Assembly: GCF_030816915.1 (NCBI RefSeq)
Contig: NZ_JAUSYN010000002.1
Span: 4,663,501-4,727,500 of the forward strand
Direction of reading: 5' to 3'
DNA length: 64,000 nucleotides
From: Streptomyces sp. B3I8
GTDB lineage: Bacteria; Actinomycetota; Actinomycetes; Streptomycetales; Streptomycetaceae
Shown here: one piece after another, positions 25,479-34,476 of the stretch
How positions within the stretch are numbered: the stretch's first letter is position 1
Layout: the number at the start of each line of letters is the position of its first letter
Notes under the pieces: model-generated
Told to the model about the DNA's origin: nothing
What the model saw: the letters and a program-made list of their open reading frames with translations, nothing else
Database searches by the model: none
Translations under genes and position numbers: made by a program

Positions 25479-26279
25479 TCAGTATCGCTCGTTCAGGTGA
25501 TCAAGCAGCTCGTCGTGGAGCAGGCCGTTCGACGCGGCGGCGTTGCCGCTGTGCGGGCCCGGACGGCCGTCGAGCCCGGTGAAGGTGCCGCCCGCCTCCG
25601 TCACGACGATCGCGGTCGCCGCCATGTCCCACAGCGACAACTCGGGCTCCGCGCACAGGTCGACCGAGCCCTCGGCGACCATCATGTACGGCCAGAAGTC
25701 GCCGTACGCGCGCGTGCGCCACACTTTGCGGGTCAGGTCCAGGAATCCGTTCAGCCGGCCGCGCTCCTCCCAGCCGCCGAGCGAGGAGTACGCGAAGGAG
25801 GCGTCGGACAGCCGGGAGACCCCGGAGACCCGCAGCCGTGACGCCTGCGACAGGCTGCGGCCGGTGAACGCGCCGTGCCCCTTCGCCGCCCACCAACGGC
25901 GGCCGAGCGCGGGGGCGGAGACCAGGCCGACGACCGGCTGGAAGGTGCCCTCGTCCGCCTCCGTCAGGGCGATGAGCGTTGCCCAGACCGGTACCCCGCG
26001 CACGTAGTTCTTGGTGCCGTCGATCGGGTCGACGACCCAGCGGCGGGGACCGGTGCCCTCGACGCCGTACTCCTCGCCCAGGACGGCGTCCCGCGGCCGG
26101 GCCCGCTGGAGCTGACCGCGGATCAGCTCCTCGGCCGACTTGTCGGCCTCGCTCACCGGCGTCATGTCCGGTTTGGTCTCGACCTTGAGGTCGAGCGCCT
26201 TGAACCGGGCCATCGTCGCGGCGTCGGCGGCATCCGCGAGGACGTGGGCGAGACGCAGGTCATCGAGATAGTCGGCCAT
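25479..26279 (-). CDS. hisN: Histidinol-phosphatase, inositol-phosphatase fold (HisN)
   Basis: A 266-residue lithium-sensitive phosphatase-fold enzyme. Metal ligands are visible in LGEEYG, DPIDGTKN and the later SLWDMAAT. Actinobacteria lack the HisB-type phosphatase and use this family for the histidinol-phosphate step of histidine synthesis; S. coelicolor HisN lies in the same gene context (near aroA and rsgA), so I prefer that to a generic inositol monophosphatase. The ATG at 26279 is 6 nt from a TACCGT hexamer with no ribosome-binding site, so the transcript is probably leaderless. The 182 bases downstream of its stop before the CBS gene contain no gene. Confidence 0.88.
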   Translation of the reverse strand: MADYLDDLRLAHVLADAADAATMARFKALDLKVETKPDMTPVSEADKSAEELIRGQLQRARPRDAVLGEEYGVEGTGPRRWVVDPIDGTKNYVRGVPVWATLIALTEADEGTFQPVVGLVSAPALGRRWWAAKGHGAFTGRSLSQASRLRVSGVSRLSDASFAYSSLGGWEERGRLNGFLDLTRKVWRTRAYGDFWPYMMVAEGSVDLCAEPELSLWDMAATAIVVTEAGGTFTGLDGRPGPHSGNAAASNGLLHDELLDHLNERY

Positions 26280-26453
26280 GGCTGCACGGTATCTTCCCGC
26301 ATCGCGCCGGGGCCAGCGAAGCCGTCGGCCCCGGCGAGGCCGGCGGGGGCGCCGGAGGGCCGAAGCGGGCCCGGGCCCGGGGTGCGCCCCGGACCGGATC
26401 CGGCGCTCGGCCGCTGCGACCCCGTCCCGGTTGCTCGCTTGCGTCCCGGGGCC

Positions 26454-26482
26454 TTGACAGTCCGTGTGGGGGCGTCAACTGT
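26454..26482 (+). promoter_or_regulatory. Candidate promoter of the TetR gene
   Basis: TTGACA (26454-26459), 17-bp spacer, AACTGT (26477-26482). It lies 35 bp before the TetR start and is read away from hisN. Confidence 0.45.
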
Positions 26483-26516
26483 GGGCGACAGGAGTGGCCG
26501 TATCCGGGAGGCGACG

Positions 26517-27122
26517 ATGCCTGCAGCGCGGGAGTCCCTGCTCGACGCAGCCTTCGCGGCGTTGACGAGCCGGCCGTGGACCGCCGTGCGCATGGTCGAC
26601 GTGGCCGCCGCCGCGGGGGTCTCCCGGCAGACGCTGTACAACGAGTTCGGCAGCAAGGAGGGGCTCTCCCGCGCCCTGGTGCGGCGCGAGGCCGACGGCT
26701 ACCTCACCGGCGTCGAACGCGTCCTCGCCTCGCCCGCCGACGGCCGCGAACGGCTCGCCGCGATCGCCGAGTGGACCCTGGCCGCCACCCGCGGCAACCC
26801 CCTCGTGCGCGCCATGCTGACCGGCTGCTGGAGCGAGCGGCTTCCCGCGCCGACGTTGTCGGCGGTGCCGTCGTCCTCCGCGGTGCCCGCGCAGCGGCGG
26901 GCCGACGGGCCGCTGCCCTCGCCCTCCGACTTCGTGACACTGGTCCGGGACCGTGCCGTGGCCGCGCTGTCCGGGATCGGCACCACGAAACCGGAGCTCG
27001 TGGACCTCGCCAGGTCCGCCGAACTCGTGGTGCGGCTGTCTCTGTCCTGCGTCGTCGCCCCTCCGGGGGACGGTTCGGTCACCGACCTCGTACGCACCGC
27101 GCTGCCGCGCCAGTCGAGATGA
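26517..27122 (+). CDS. TetR-family transcriptional regulator
   Basis: A 201-residue one-component regulator. The DNA-binding helix-turn-helix is at residues 5-50 (SLLDAAFAALTSRPWTAVRMVDVA, then AGVSRQTLYNEFGSKEGL). The remaining 150 residues are the ligand/dimerisation domain, with an alanine- and proline-rich low-complexity segment in the middle (PSSSAVPAQRRADG). The ATG at 26517 follows GGGAGG. It is divergent from hisN and convergent with the SMR transporter gene, so control of the transporter is possible but not shown by any operator I can see. Confidence 0.92.
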   Translation: MPAARESLLDAAFAALTSRPWTAVRMVDVAAAAGVSRQTLYNEFGSKEGLSRALVRREADGYLTGVERVLASPADGRERLAAIAEWTLAATRGNPLVRAMLTGCWSERLPAPTLSAVPSSSAVPAQRRADGPLPSPSDFVTLVRDRAVAALSGIGTTKPELVDLARSAELVVRLSLSCVVAPPGDGSVTDLVRTALPRQSR

Positions 27123-27161
27123 GGACACGGCCGGGCTCGGCACATCCCGGGGGCGGGGCCG

Positions 27162-27485
27162 TCACTGCGCCGAGCCGGAGAGCTGCAGGCCGATCACGCC
27201 GAGGATGACGAAGGCGATGGACACCAGTTTGAGCGTGGACACCAGGTCGTCCAGGAACACCATGCCGTAGATCGCCGTGCCCGCCGCGCCGATGCCCGTC
27301 CACACCGCGTACGCCGGGCCCACGTCCAGCCGTCGCAGGGACAGGGTCAGCAGGCCGAAGCTGCCGAGGGCGAAACAGCAGAAGGCGATGGTGGGCCAGA
27401 GCCGGGTGAAACCGTGGGACAGCTTGAGGCACACGGCGAAGCCGGTCTCCAGGATCCCGGCCACGATGACCAGCAGCCACGCCAT
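27162..27485 (-). CDS. Small multidrug resistance (SMR) family transporter
   Basis: A 107-residue four-helix SMR protein. The membrane-embedded essential glutamate is in GILETGFA (about residue 13), and other family marks are KLSHGFTRLWP and AYAVWTGIGAAGTA. The SHGF and early EIxE-like pattern look more like the SugE/Gdx branch, which exports guanidinium, than EmrE. No ykkC guanidine riboswitch could be recognised in the 200 bases upstream. It is encoded as a single gene rather than a paired heterodimer. It is convergent with the TetR gene. Confidence 0.9.
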   Translation of the reverse strand: MAWLLVIVAGILETGFAVCLKLSHGFTRLWPTIAFCCFALGSFGLLTLSLRRLDVGPAYAVWTGIGAAGTAIYGMVFLDDLVSTLKLVSIAFVILGVIGLQLSGSAQ

Positions 27486-27695
27486 GAACTGTCCCTCCGT
27501 AACGTCGCGAACGACGCGCGCGCCACGCCGCCGACAACTGCGCCCGCCTCGCGCCACACGCCCTGTGACTGCTTCGTCCGCTCCACCCGGTCGCATCCGG
27601 CCGGTGCGATTATGCATTTACCTGCCTCGGACCGGCGCAAACGCGAAGGTGGTCACGCGCCCGCGCACGCCGGGGGAGAAACGGTTGTGCGGGGA

Positions 27696-28706
27696 TCAGT
27701 CGCCCTCCGTGCGTTCCCGGGCCGCGAGCAGCCGGCGCAGGGAGTACAGCCGTGCCGGATCGGCGTGGCCCTCGGCCACCCACTCGTCGAGCGCGCAGTC
27801 CGGCTCGTCGTGGCTGCACGCGCGCGGGCAGCCCTCCGTGCCCCGCTCCAGGTCGGGGAAGGCGTGGATCACGCGCGAGGGATCGACGTGCGCGAGCCCG
27901 AACGACCGTACGCCGGGGGTGTCGACCACCCAGCCCCGGCCGCCCTCCAGCGGGAGTGCCAGCGCGGAGGTGGTGGTGTGCCGGCCCCGGCCCGTCACCG
28001 CGTTGACGTGCCCCGTGATGCGCCGCCGGGCCTCCGGCACCAGCGCGTTGACCAGCGTGGTCTTGCCCACCCCGGAGTGCCCCACGAACGCCGTCACCTT
28101 GCCGTCCAGCTCCGCCCGCACGCGCTCTGCGGCGTCACCGTTCTCCAGTTCCTCGCGGCTGGTGACGACGTAGGGGATGTCCAGGTCGCCGTAGAGCTCC
28201 AGCAGTGCGTCCGACGATGCCAGGTCGGACTTGGTGAGGACGAGCAACGGGGTGAGGCCGCCGTCGAACGCGGCGACCAGGCAGCGGTCGATCAGGCGGG
28301 GGCGCGGCTCGGGGTCGGCGAGGGCGGTGACGATGGCGAGCTGGTCGGCGTTGGCGACGACCACGCGCTCGTAGGGGTCGTCGTCGTCCGCCGTGCGGCG
28401 CAGCACGGAGGTGCGCTCCGCGATGCGGACGATGCGGGCGAGGGTGTCCTTGGCGCCGGACAGGTCCCCGACCAGGGCCACCCGGTCGCCGACGACCGCG
28501 GCCTTGCGGCCCAGTTCCCTGGCTTTCATCGCCATCACGGTCCGGTCCTCGACCAGGCAGGTCAGCCGGCCGCGGTCGACGGTGAGGACCAGGCCCTCGG
28601 CCGCGTCCTCGTGCTTGGGCCGGATGTGCGTGCGCGGCCGGTTGCCCTTGCGATTGGGCCGGCTGCGGATGTCGTCCTCGTCGGTGTGCTTGCCGTAACG
28701 GCGCAT
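27696..28706 (-). CDS. rsgA: Small ribosomal subunit biogenesis GTPase RsgA
   Basis: A 336-residue circularly permuted GTPase that assists late 30S assembly. An OB-fold at residues 35-100 is followed by the G motifs in permuted order: NKxD as LTKSDLAS, then Walker A GHSGVGKTT, then DTPGVRSFG. A C-terminal zinc motif with CPRACSHDEPDC follows. The N-terminal 30 residues are strongly basic. The ATG at 28706 lies 16 bp after the aroA stop, so aroA and rsgA form an operon. Confidence 0.95.
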   Translation of the reverse strand: MRRYGKHTDEDDIRSRPNRKGNRPRTHIRPKHEDAAEGLVLTVDRGRLTCLVEDRTVMAMKARELGRKAAVVGDRVALVGDLSGAKDTLARIVRIAERTSVLRRTADDDDPYERVVVANADQLAIVTALADPEPRPRLIDRCLVAAFDGGLTPLLVLTKSDLASSDALLELYGDLDIPYVVTSREELENGDAAERVRAELDGKVTAFVGHSGVGKTTLVNALVPEARRRITGHVNAVTGRGRHTTTSALALPLEGGRGWVVDTPGVRSFGLAHVDPSRVIHAFPDLERGTEGCPRACSHDEPDCALDEWVAEGHADPARLYSLRRLLAARERTEGD

Positions 28707-28722
28707 GATCCCGGTCCGCCCG

Positions 28723-30069
28723 TCAGTTCCCGAGCATTCCGGTCCACAGTTCGGGGAAGTCCGGCAGTGTCTTGGCCGTGGTCGCCACATTCTCGATCTG
28801 CACGCCGTCCACCGTGAGTCCGATGATCGCACCGGCCGTGGCCATGCGGTGGTCGTCGTAGGTGTGGAAGATGCCGCCGTGCAGCTTGCGCGGGCGGATG
28901 TGCAGCCCGTCGGCGGTCTCGGTGACGTCCCCGCCCAGCTCGTTGATCTCCTTGGTGAGCGCCGCCAGCCGGTCCGTCTCGTGCAGCCGCAGGTGGGCGA
29001 CGTTGCGCAGGGTCGACGGGGAGTCGGCGAGGGCGGCGACCGCCGCGATGCCGGGGGTCAGCTCGCCGACCTCGCCGAGGTCCACCTCGATGCCGTGCAC
29101 GGCACCCGAACCGGTGAACTCCAGACCCCTCTCGGTCAGTTCGCAGGAACCGCCCATCTCGGTGAAGATCTCCCGCAGCCGGTCGCCGGGCTGGGTGGTG
29201 TGCTCGGGCCAGTCGGGGACGACGACCGTGCCGCCGGTGACCAGGGCGGCGGCGAGGAAGGGCTGCGCGTTGGACAGGTCCGGCTCGACGGTCAGGTCCC
29301 GGCCGAGCAGTGCGCCGGGCGTGACCCGCCAGACGCCCGGCTCGCCGCCCGACTCCGGGGTGTCCACCTGGGCGCCGACCGCGCGCAGCATGTCCACCGT
29401 CATCCGGATGTGCGGCAGGGACGGCAGCGAGGAGCCGGTGTGGCGGACCTCGACGCCCTGGTTGAAGCGCGGTGCGGAGAGCAGCAGCGCCGAGACGAAC
29501 TGGGACGAGGCGGAGGCGTCGATCTCGACCGGGCCGCCGTCCAGACCACCGCCGCCGTGCACGGTGAGCGGGAGCGCGCCCCGGCCCTCGTCGTCGATGC
29601 GGGCGCCCAGGGCGCGCAGGGCGTCGATCACGCCGTGCAGCGGACGTTCGTACGAACGGGGGTCGCCGTCGAAGCGGACGGGGCCGTCGGCCAGGGTGGC
29701 GACGGGTGGCAGGAAACGCATGACCGTACCGGCGTTGCCGACGTCCACCGCGGCGGGGCCGTGGAGGGTGGAGGGAATGACGCGCCAGGCCTCGCCGGGG
29801 CCGGTGGGGGTGCCCGCGCCCGCGGGGGAGCTGCTCGACGACACCGTCTCCTCGATCCCGACGCCCATGGCGCGCAGGGCACCGGCCATGAGAAGGGTGT
29901 CCCGGGAGCGGAGGGGGCGGCGCAGCCAGCCCGGCTCGGAGGCGAGGGCGGCGAGGACGAGCGCGCGGTTGGTGACCGACTTGGACCCCGGTACGTGGAC
30001 CGTCGCGTCGACGGCTCCGCGCGCGAGGGGAGCGGGCCAGAGGGCGGTGTGGGCGGGGGTTGCGGTCAT
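28723..30069 (-). CDS. aroA: 3-phosphoshikimate 1-carboxyvinyltransferase (EPSP synthase)
   Basis: A 448-residue EPSP synthase, sixth step of the shikimate pathway. Family motifs are [11 protein letters not shown] (residues 23-33), [10 protein letters not shown], the [10 protein letters not shown] region and the C-terminal [12 protein letters not shown] and YDDHRMA. A serine/proline/glycine-rich insertion ([15 protein letters not shown], about residue 75) precedes the GNAGT region. The start is decided by a TAGAAT hexamer at 30077-30082: it covers the upstream in-frame ATG at 30078, and the ATG at 30069 is 7 nt downstream with no ribosome-binding site, so the message is probably leaderless. 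Confidence 0.95.
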   Translation of the reverse strand: MTATPAHTALWPAPLARGAVDATVHVPGSKSVTNRALVLAALASEPGWLRRPLRSRDTLLMAGALRAMGVGIEETVSSSSSPAGAGTPTGPGEAWRVIPSTLHGPAAVDVGNAGTVMRFLPPVATLADGPVRFDGDPRSYERPLHGVIDALRALGARIDDEGRGALPLTVHGGGGLDGGPVEIDASASSQFVSALLLSAPRFNQGVEVRHTGSSLPSLPHIRMTVDMLRAVGAQVDTPESGGEPGVWRVTPGALLGRDLTVEPDLSNAQPFLAAALVTGGTVVVPDWPEHTTQPGDRLREIFTEMGGSCELTERGLEFTGSGAVHGIEVDLGEVGELTPGIAAVAALADSPSTLRNVAHLRLHETDRLAALTKEINELGGDVTETADGLHIRPRKLHGGIFHTYDDHRMATAGAIIGLTVDGVQIENVATTAKTLPDFPELWTGMLGN

Positions 30070-30139
30070 GGCCCGCATTCTAGTGGCTGGGGGTGGGGGC
30101 GGATCTTGATCGCGGAGGGGCGATTCGCCCGCCGGTCGA

Positions 30140-30187
30140 CCGCGGGAGCTCCGCGCTCACAGGCCGCGGGAGCTCCGCGCTCACAGG
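30140..30187. repeat. Tandem 24-bp direct repeat at the 3' end of the M50 gene
   Basis: Two exact 24-bp copies, 30140-30163 and 30164-30187. The second contains the stop codon of the M50 gene, so the first is a duplicate of the gene's last bases. Each copy has a near-palindromic GCGGGAGCTCCGC core that could form a hairpin. Confidence 0.9.
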
Positions 30188-30903
30188 TGGAGGAGCCAGC
30201 GCGTGCCGCCGATCAGGGAGCACAGGGAGACCGAGTGGAAGAGGAACAGCCACAGCCCCGGGGGCACGTTCGTCAGCCGGGAGAGCTGGTCGGCGTCGGA
30301 GTCGCCGGCGTTGCCGTGCCTGCGCTTGGCCTGGAGCTCGAAGGCCGGGCGTACGCCGCCCAGCAGCAGGAACCACACCACCGCGTACGCGAAAGCCGCC
30401 TGCACCTGCGCGCCGGTCAGCCAGGACACCGCCAGGAACAGACCGCCGGTGACGACCACCGTCAGTACGCCGTACGCGTTGCGGATCATCACGAGCATCA
30501 CCAGCAGCAGCGCCGTCGCCAGCCACAGCAGTGCCGTGATGTGCCCGGCCGCGAGCAGTGCCGCACCGCCGAGCCCCAGCAGCGGAGGAGCGGTGTAGCC
30601 CGCGGCGGCGGTGAGGATCATGCCGAGCCCGTGCGGCTTGCCCCGGCTCACGGTGAGACCGCTGGTGTCCGAGTGCAGGCGTATGCCCGTCAGCGTGCGT
30701 CCGGTGAGCAGCGCCACCAGGCCGTGGCCGCCCTCGTGGGCGATGGTGACGGCGTTGCGGGACACGCGCCAGATCCCGTGCGGGACGACGGCCGCGAGCG
30801 CGGCGGCCAGCGTGACCAGCACCACCCAGAGGTCCGGGTCGGGCTGGGAGCCGAACAGCCGGTCCCAGAGCTCCGGCAGTGAGGGGATGGCGAGGGGGTT
30901 CAT
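30181..30903 (-). CDS. M50-family membrane metallopeptidase
   Basis: A 240-residue polytopic membrane protein. The zinc motif HEGGH is at about residues 56-60, within IAHEGGHGLVALLTG. A second conserved site, the NPDG-type aspartate of site-2 proteases, is not obvious; the nearest candidate is around GGVRPAFELQ. About five hydrophobic segments are visible. Hence it belongs to the short M50B-like actinobacterial branch rather than a classical S2P, and its activity is uncertain. The ATG at 30903 is used. It is divergent from the SRAP gene. Confidence 0.8.
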   Translation of the reverse strand: MNPLAIPSLPELWDRLFGSQPDPDLWVVLVTLAAALAAVVPHGIWRVSRNAVTIAHEGGHGLVALLTGRTLTGIRLHSDTSGLTVSRGKPHGLGMILTAAAGYTAPPLLGLGGAALLAAGHITALLWLATALLLVMLVMIRNAYGVLTVVVTGGLFLAVSWLTGAQVQAAFAYAVVWFLLLGGVRPAFELQAKRRHGNAGDSDADQLSRLTNVPPGLWLFLFHSVSLCSLIGGTRWLLHL

Positions 30904-30996
30904 GATCGGTGCTGACTCCGGGAGGTCGGGCCGTGCGGGGACGGCGCCCACCGTCGTCGTTGAGGGGCGGCGGGTCGGCCTGGCAGTGTGGCACGT

Positions 30997-31911
30997 ATGT
31001 GCGGACGGTATGCGGCGAGTCGTGGACCCGAGGATCTCGCGGGGATCTTCGGGATAGAGGAGGTGGGGGTGCCCTCCGCCCAGGAGCCCCACGAGTCTCA
31101 GGAGCACCGAGGCTCCCGGGAGTTCCGGGATGCCGAGGGCTCCCAGGGCTCCCAGGAGTCCCAGCAACCCACCGGGCCCCTCGTGCCCGACTACAACGTG
31201 GCCCCCACCAAAGAGGTCCTCGTCGTCCTCGACCGCCCCTTGAAGGACGCCGCCTCGCCGCGTCCGGTTCGCCAGCTCCGCCGGCTGCGGTGGGGGCTCG
31301 TACCGGCCTGGTCGAGATCGCCCGAGGGCGCCGCCCGGATGATCAACGCGCGGGCCGAGACCGTGCACGAGAAGCCCGCCTACCGCCAGGCCTTCGCCAC
31401 CCGTCGCTGCATCCTCCCCGCCGACGGCTACTACGAGTGGGACACCGGCCGGGAGGAACGGGAGCTGGAGGTCGAGGGCAGGCGGAAGCGGGCGCGCAAG
31501 CAGCCGTACTTCGTGACGCCTGCCGACGGATCGGTGTTCGCGATGGCCGGCCTGTACGAGTTCTGGCGCGATCCGACGCTGCCCGACGGCCACCCCCGCT
31601 CCTGGTGGGTGACGTGTTCCGTGATCACCACGGAGGCCGAGACGGCCCCGCTCGCCGTCCCGCCGCAGGAGGGGCCGACGTCGCTCGCGGACATCCACCC
31701 CCGGATGCCGCTGATGCTGACGCCGGACCGGTGGGACGCCTGGCTCGACCCCCGGCGCACCGACACCACGGAGCTGCGGGAGCTGCTGGCGCCGCCGCCG
31801 GAGGGGCTCATGCGGGCGTACCCGGTGGGCACCGCCGTGAGCAACGTCCGCAACAACGGCCCCGAACTGCTGGAGGAATTGTCCGGCCCGGAGGAGGGCA
31901 CGCTCTTCTGA
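30997..31911 (+). CDS. SRAP-domain protein (YedK/HMCES) shielding abasic sites
   Basis: A 304-residue SOS-response-associated peptidase. Its catalytic cysteine must be residue 2, exposed after methionine removal; the ATG at 30997 gives M-C-G-R-Y, so that start is required, not the GTG at 30988. Other catalytic features are the asparagine/arginine block MINARAETV, the glutamate in YYEW and the histidine in HPRMPLML. HMCES/YedK proteins cross-link to abasic sites in single-stranded DNA. Residues of about 25-62 are a Ser/Glu/Gln-rich insert with repeated SQ/ESQ units, absent from compact homologues. The gene is divergent from the M50 gene. Confidence 0.93.
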   Translation: MCGRYAASRGPEDLAGIFGIEEVGVPSAQEPHESQEHRGSREFRDAEGSQGSQESQQPTGPLVPDYNVAPTKEVLVVLDRPLKDAASPRPVRQLRRLRWGLVPAWSRSPEGAARMINARAETVHEKPAYRQAFATRRCILPADGYYEWDTGREERELEVEGRRKRARKQPYFVTPADGSVFAMAGLYEFWRDPTLPDGHPRSWWVTCSVITTEAETAPLAVPPQEGPTSLADIHPRMPLMLTPDRWDAWLDPRRTDTTELRELLAPPPEGLMRAYPVGTAVSNVRNNGPELLEELSGPEEGTLF

Positions 31912-31918
31912 CCCCTGA

Positions 31919-31980
31919 GCCGTCCCTCCGTCGATCCTGGGCCGCCCCTCCGTCGATCCCTGGGCCGTCCCGCCGTCGCT
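31919..31980. repeat. Imperfect 22-bp tandem repeats
   Basis: About 2.8 copies of a 22-23 bp unit sharing CCTCCGTCGATC, starting at 31919, 31941 and 31964, between the SRAP gene and the hydrolase gene. Confidence 0.8.
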
Positions 31981-32029
31981 CACTCCGGCAATCCCTCCGT
32001 CCCCGTGCCCGAGGCGGCACCATGGCCGG

Positions 32030-32677
32030 ATGACGACCCCCACGACGCGGACCACGGACACCGTCGAGACCCCGGTCGGCGACGCCCGCATCACCTGGCA
32101 CCCCGCCCCCGCCCCCCGCCTCGTCCTCGCCGCCGGCCACGGTGCCGGCGGCGGCATCGAGGCGCGGGAGCTGCGGGCGCTCGCCGCGGAACTGCCCCGG
32201 CACGGCGTGAGCGTGGCCCTGGTCGAACAGCCCTGGCGCGTCGCCGGCAAGAAGGTGGCACCGGCGCCGAAGACCCTGGACGCCGCCTGGCGCGCCCTGT
32301 GGCCCGCGCTCACCCGCCCCGGCCTGCCGGTGATCGCGGCGGGCCGCAGCGCCGGTGCCCGCGTCGCCTGCCGTACCGCCGGGGAGCTGGGCGCCCACGC
32401 CGTCCTCGCCCTGAGCTTCCCGCTGCACCCCCCGGGCCGCCCCGAGCGGACCCGCGCCCCCGAACTGCTCGGCACCGGCGTCCCCACCCTCGTCGTCCAG
32501 GGCGGCAGGGACGCCTTCGGCAGGCCCGAGGAGTTCCCCGAGGGCCCGTACGAGATCGTCGAGGTGCCGCACGCCGACCACGGTTTCGCCGTGCCCAAGC
32601 GCGCGGAACCCGGCCAGGAGGAGGCCCTCGCGCGCCTCGTGGGAACCGTCGTGCGGTGGGCCGCGTCACTCGGGTGA
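32030..32677 (+). CDS. Alpha/beta hydrolase-like protein
   Basis: A 215-residue alpha/beta-hydrolase fold protein of the KANL3/Tex30-like type. The nucleophile elbow is AGRSAGARVA (about residue 108), the acid is probably in VVQGGRDAFG, and the catalytic histidine is in PHADHGFAVP. The oxyanion region is AGHGAGGG near residue 36. No signal peptide is present. The substrate is unknown. It lies 5 bp upstream of the sigma-R promoter, so sigR has its own promoter and is not simply co-transcribed. Confidence 0.85.
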   Translation: MTTPTTRTTDTVETPVGDARITWHPAPAPRLVLAAGHGAGGGIEARELRALAAELPRHGVSVALVEQPWRVAGKKVAPAPKTLDAAWRALWPALTRPGLPVIAAGRSAGARVACRTAGELGAHAVLALSFPLHPPGRPERTRAPELLGTGVPTLVVQGGRDAFGRPEEFPEGPYEIVEVPHADHGFAVPKRAEPGQEEALARLVGTVVRWAASLG

Positions 32678-32682
32678 CGCCC

Positions 32683-32709
32683 GGGAATGCGGGGCGCGGG
32701 GCCCGCGTT
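32683..32709 (+). promoter_or_regulatory. Predicted autoregulated sigma-R promoter (sigRp2 type)
   Basis: GGGAAT (32683-32688), exactly 18 bp, then GTT (32707-32709), matching the consensus in full. It lies about 130 bp upstream of the long SigR start and 5 bp after the hydrolase stop. Confidence 0.88.
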
Positions 32710-32839
32710 GTGCGAATCGGACGGCGCCTGCGGTGCCCGGCCGGCAGGTGGGAAACGTCACCCGCCGCCGGTACCGGCAGGGGCCACCACGCGGCACGGC
32801 GCGTCCCGTGCCACCGTCCGAGGAGAGGAAGTCCGCCGC

Positions 32840-33712
32840 ATGGGTTCGACCATCTGCCCGAGCCGCCGCAGCAGCGCCGACCTGGATTGGACGGTTCTGC
32901 ACGCGACGAAGACCGCCCCTGTTCGGGCGGCGGGCGGGCCGGATCGTCGTCTATCCTCCGATTCGAGTGGGACCGGTCTCGGTTCCGCACAATCACTCGA
33001 GGAGGTGGGTCCGGTCGCCGGTACCGACGCAGGGACCGAAAACGGCCAGGCGGAGCAGCCCGAGGGCCGAGGAACGAGCGGGGGACCGGCCGGGACGCCG
33101 GTCGCCGAGTCGACCACGGAGCGCAGCGCGCGCTTCGAACGCGACGCGCTCGAGTTCCTCGACCAGATGTACTCGGCCGCGCTGCGCATGACGCGCAACC
33201 CGGCCGACGCCGAGGACCTGGTGCAGGAGACCTACGCGAAGGCGTACGCGTCCTTCCACCAGTTCCGCGAGGGCACCAACCTCAAGGCCTGGCTGTACCG
33301 GATCCTCACCAACACGTTCATCAACTCGTACCGCAAGAAGCAGCGTGAACCCCAGCGCAGTGCGGCCGAGGAGATCGAGGACTGGCAGCTCGCCCGGGCC
33401 GAGTCGCACATGTCGACGGGTCTGCGTTCCGCGGAGTCGCAGGCGCTCGACCACCTGCCCGACTCGGACGTGAAGTCGGCGCTCCAGGCGATCCCCGAGG
33501 AGTTCCGCATCGCCGTCTATCTCGCCGATGTAGAGGGCTTTGCCTACAAGGAGATCGCGGACATCATGGGGACACCCATCGGTACGGTGATGTCCCGGCT
33601 GCACCGGGGCCGCCGTCAACTGCGCGGCATGCTCGAGGACTACGCCCGTGAGCGCGGACTGGTCCCGGCCGGTGCCGGAGAGTCGAACGAAGCGAAAGGC
33701 TCGGGCTCATGA
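32840..33712 (+). CDS. sigR: ECF sigma factor SigR, long and short forms
   Basis: Thiol-oxidative-stress sigma factor. Region 2 is in [22 protein letters not shown] through WLYRILTN, and region 4 ends with [16 protein letters not shown]. Two starts are supported. The ATG at 32840 follows AGGAGAGG and gives a 290-residue form. The GTG at 33005 gives 235 residues. The difference is exactly 55 codons, matching S. coelicolor SigR', an unstable isoform made from the autoregulated promoter and used for transient amplification. The 55-residue extension is polar with two arginine clusters. The stop overlaps rsrA as ATGA, coupling it with its anti-sigma factor. I could not pick out the constitutive or antibiotic-responsive promoter between the two starts. 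Confidence 0.95.
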   Translation: MGSTICPSRRSSADLDWTVLHATKTAPVRAAGGPDRRLSSDSSGTGLGSAQSLEEVGPVAGTDAGTENGQAEQPEGRGTSGGPAGTPVAESTTERSARFERDALEFLDQMYSAALRMTRNPADAEDLVQETYAKAYASFHQFREGTNLKAWLYRILTNTFINSYRKKQREPQRSAAEEIEDWQLARAESHMSTGLRSAESQALDHLPDSDVKSALQAIPEEFRIAVYLADVEGFAYKEIADIMGTPIGTVMSRLHRGRRQLRGMLEDYARERGLVPAGAGESNEAKGSGS

Positions 33713-34029
33713 GCTGCGGAGAGCCGCACGAGACGGATTGCAGCGAAATCCTGGACCATCTCTACGAGTTCCTCGACCGAGAGATGCCCGATTCCGACTG
33801 CACCAAGTTCGAGCACCACTTCGAGGAGTGCTCGCCGTGCCTGGAGAAGTACGGTCTGGAACAGGCCGTGAAGAAGCTGGTGAAGCGGTGCTGCGGGCAT
33901 GACGACGTGCCGACCGATCTGAGGTCCAAGGTCATGGGGCGGATCGACCTGATCCGTTCCGGCCAGGCAGTACCGGAGCACGACGTGGCGACGGGCTCGC
34001 CGGCGGCCTCGGGGCCCCAGGAGGCCTGA
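33709..34029 (+). CDS. rsrA: Zinc-binding anti-sigma factor RsrA
   Basis: A 106-residue ZAS-family redox-sensitive anti-sigma factor. The zinc/disulfide residues are in place: C11, H37, C41 and C44, with the HHFEECSPC motif, and C3, C61 and C62 are also conserved-looking. Oxidation of C11 with C44 releases zinc and frees SigR. It overlaps the sigR stop by 4 bp, which fits stoichiometric synthesis. The C-terminal 20 residues are Ser/Ala/Gly-rich and probably disordered. Confidence 0.96.
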   Translation: MSCGEPHETDCSEILDHLYEFLDREMPDSDCTKFEHHFEECSPCLEKYGLEQAVKKLVKRCCGHDDVPTDLRSKVMGRIDLIRSGQAVPEHDVATGSPAASGPQEA

Positions 34030-34476
34030 GCCTGGGCCCCGGGCCTGCTCGCGGAGCGCGCGGTTCCGGGCCCCGGCCCCTGTCCGGGCAGGGTCCCGGG
34101 ATCCGGCCGCTGCCCGCCGGGCCCGTGGTGGGGCGCCCCGTGGCTCGTGGCAGCACAGGGTTCCTCCCCGCCGCACCCCGCCCGGGCCGCCGCGCGGCCG
34201 GTTCACCGCGCGTAAGGTCCGCCGGGCGCCCGGCGCGCACTCCCTCGCACCGCTCACACCCCGTCCGGCGCGGCACTCCCGTCCATCAGGGCCTTAGCAT
34301 GCCCGTCGGTGGGTAACCCATGGGTAATGAGCGCCCGTCCGGCGGTACGTGGTTGGATGCGAACAGGGCCATGTGCAAGGGCCGTACGAGACCGTGCGGG
34401 ACGAGGGCCCCGTGGCCACACGGACGTCAGGGAAGAAGCGACAGGCGGGAAGCGCAAGGACTGGCAGGCGGGAATC
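34030..34476. other. 447-bp GC-rich gap after rsrA
   Basis: No supported gene. The first 100 bases are rich in GGGCCC/CCCGGG blocks that could terminate sigR-rsrA. A TTAGCAT element near 34291 and a palindromic TAACCCATGGGTA near 34314 are candidate promoter or operator elements for the TPR gene; in-frame starts at 34309 lack conservation signals. Confidence 0.5.

Noticed and set aside
27486..27695. Guanidine (ykkC) riboswitch for the SMR transporter
   Set aside because: I could not find the conserved ykkC core motifs in this interval on the minus strand.
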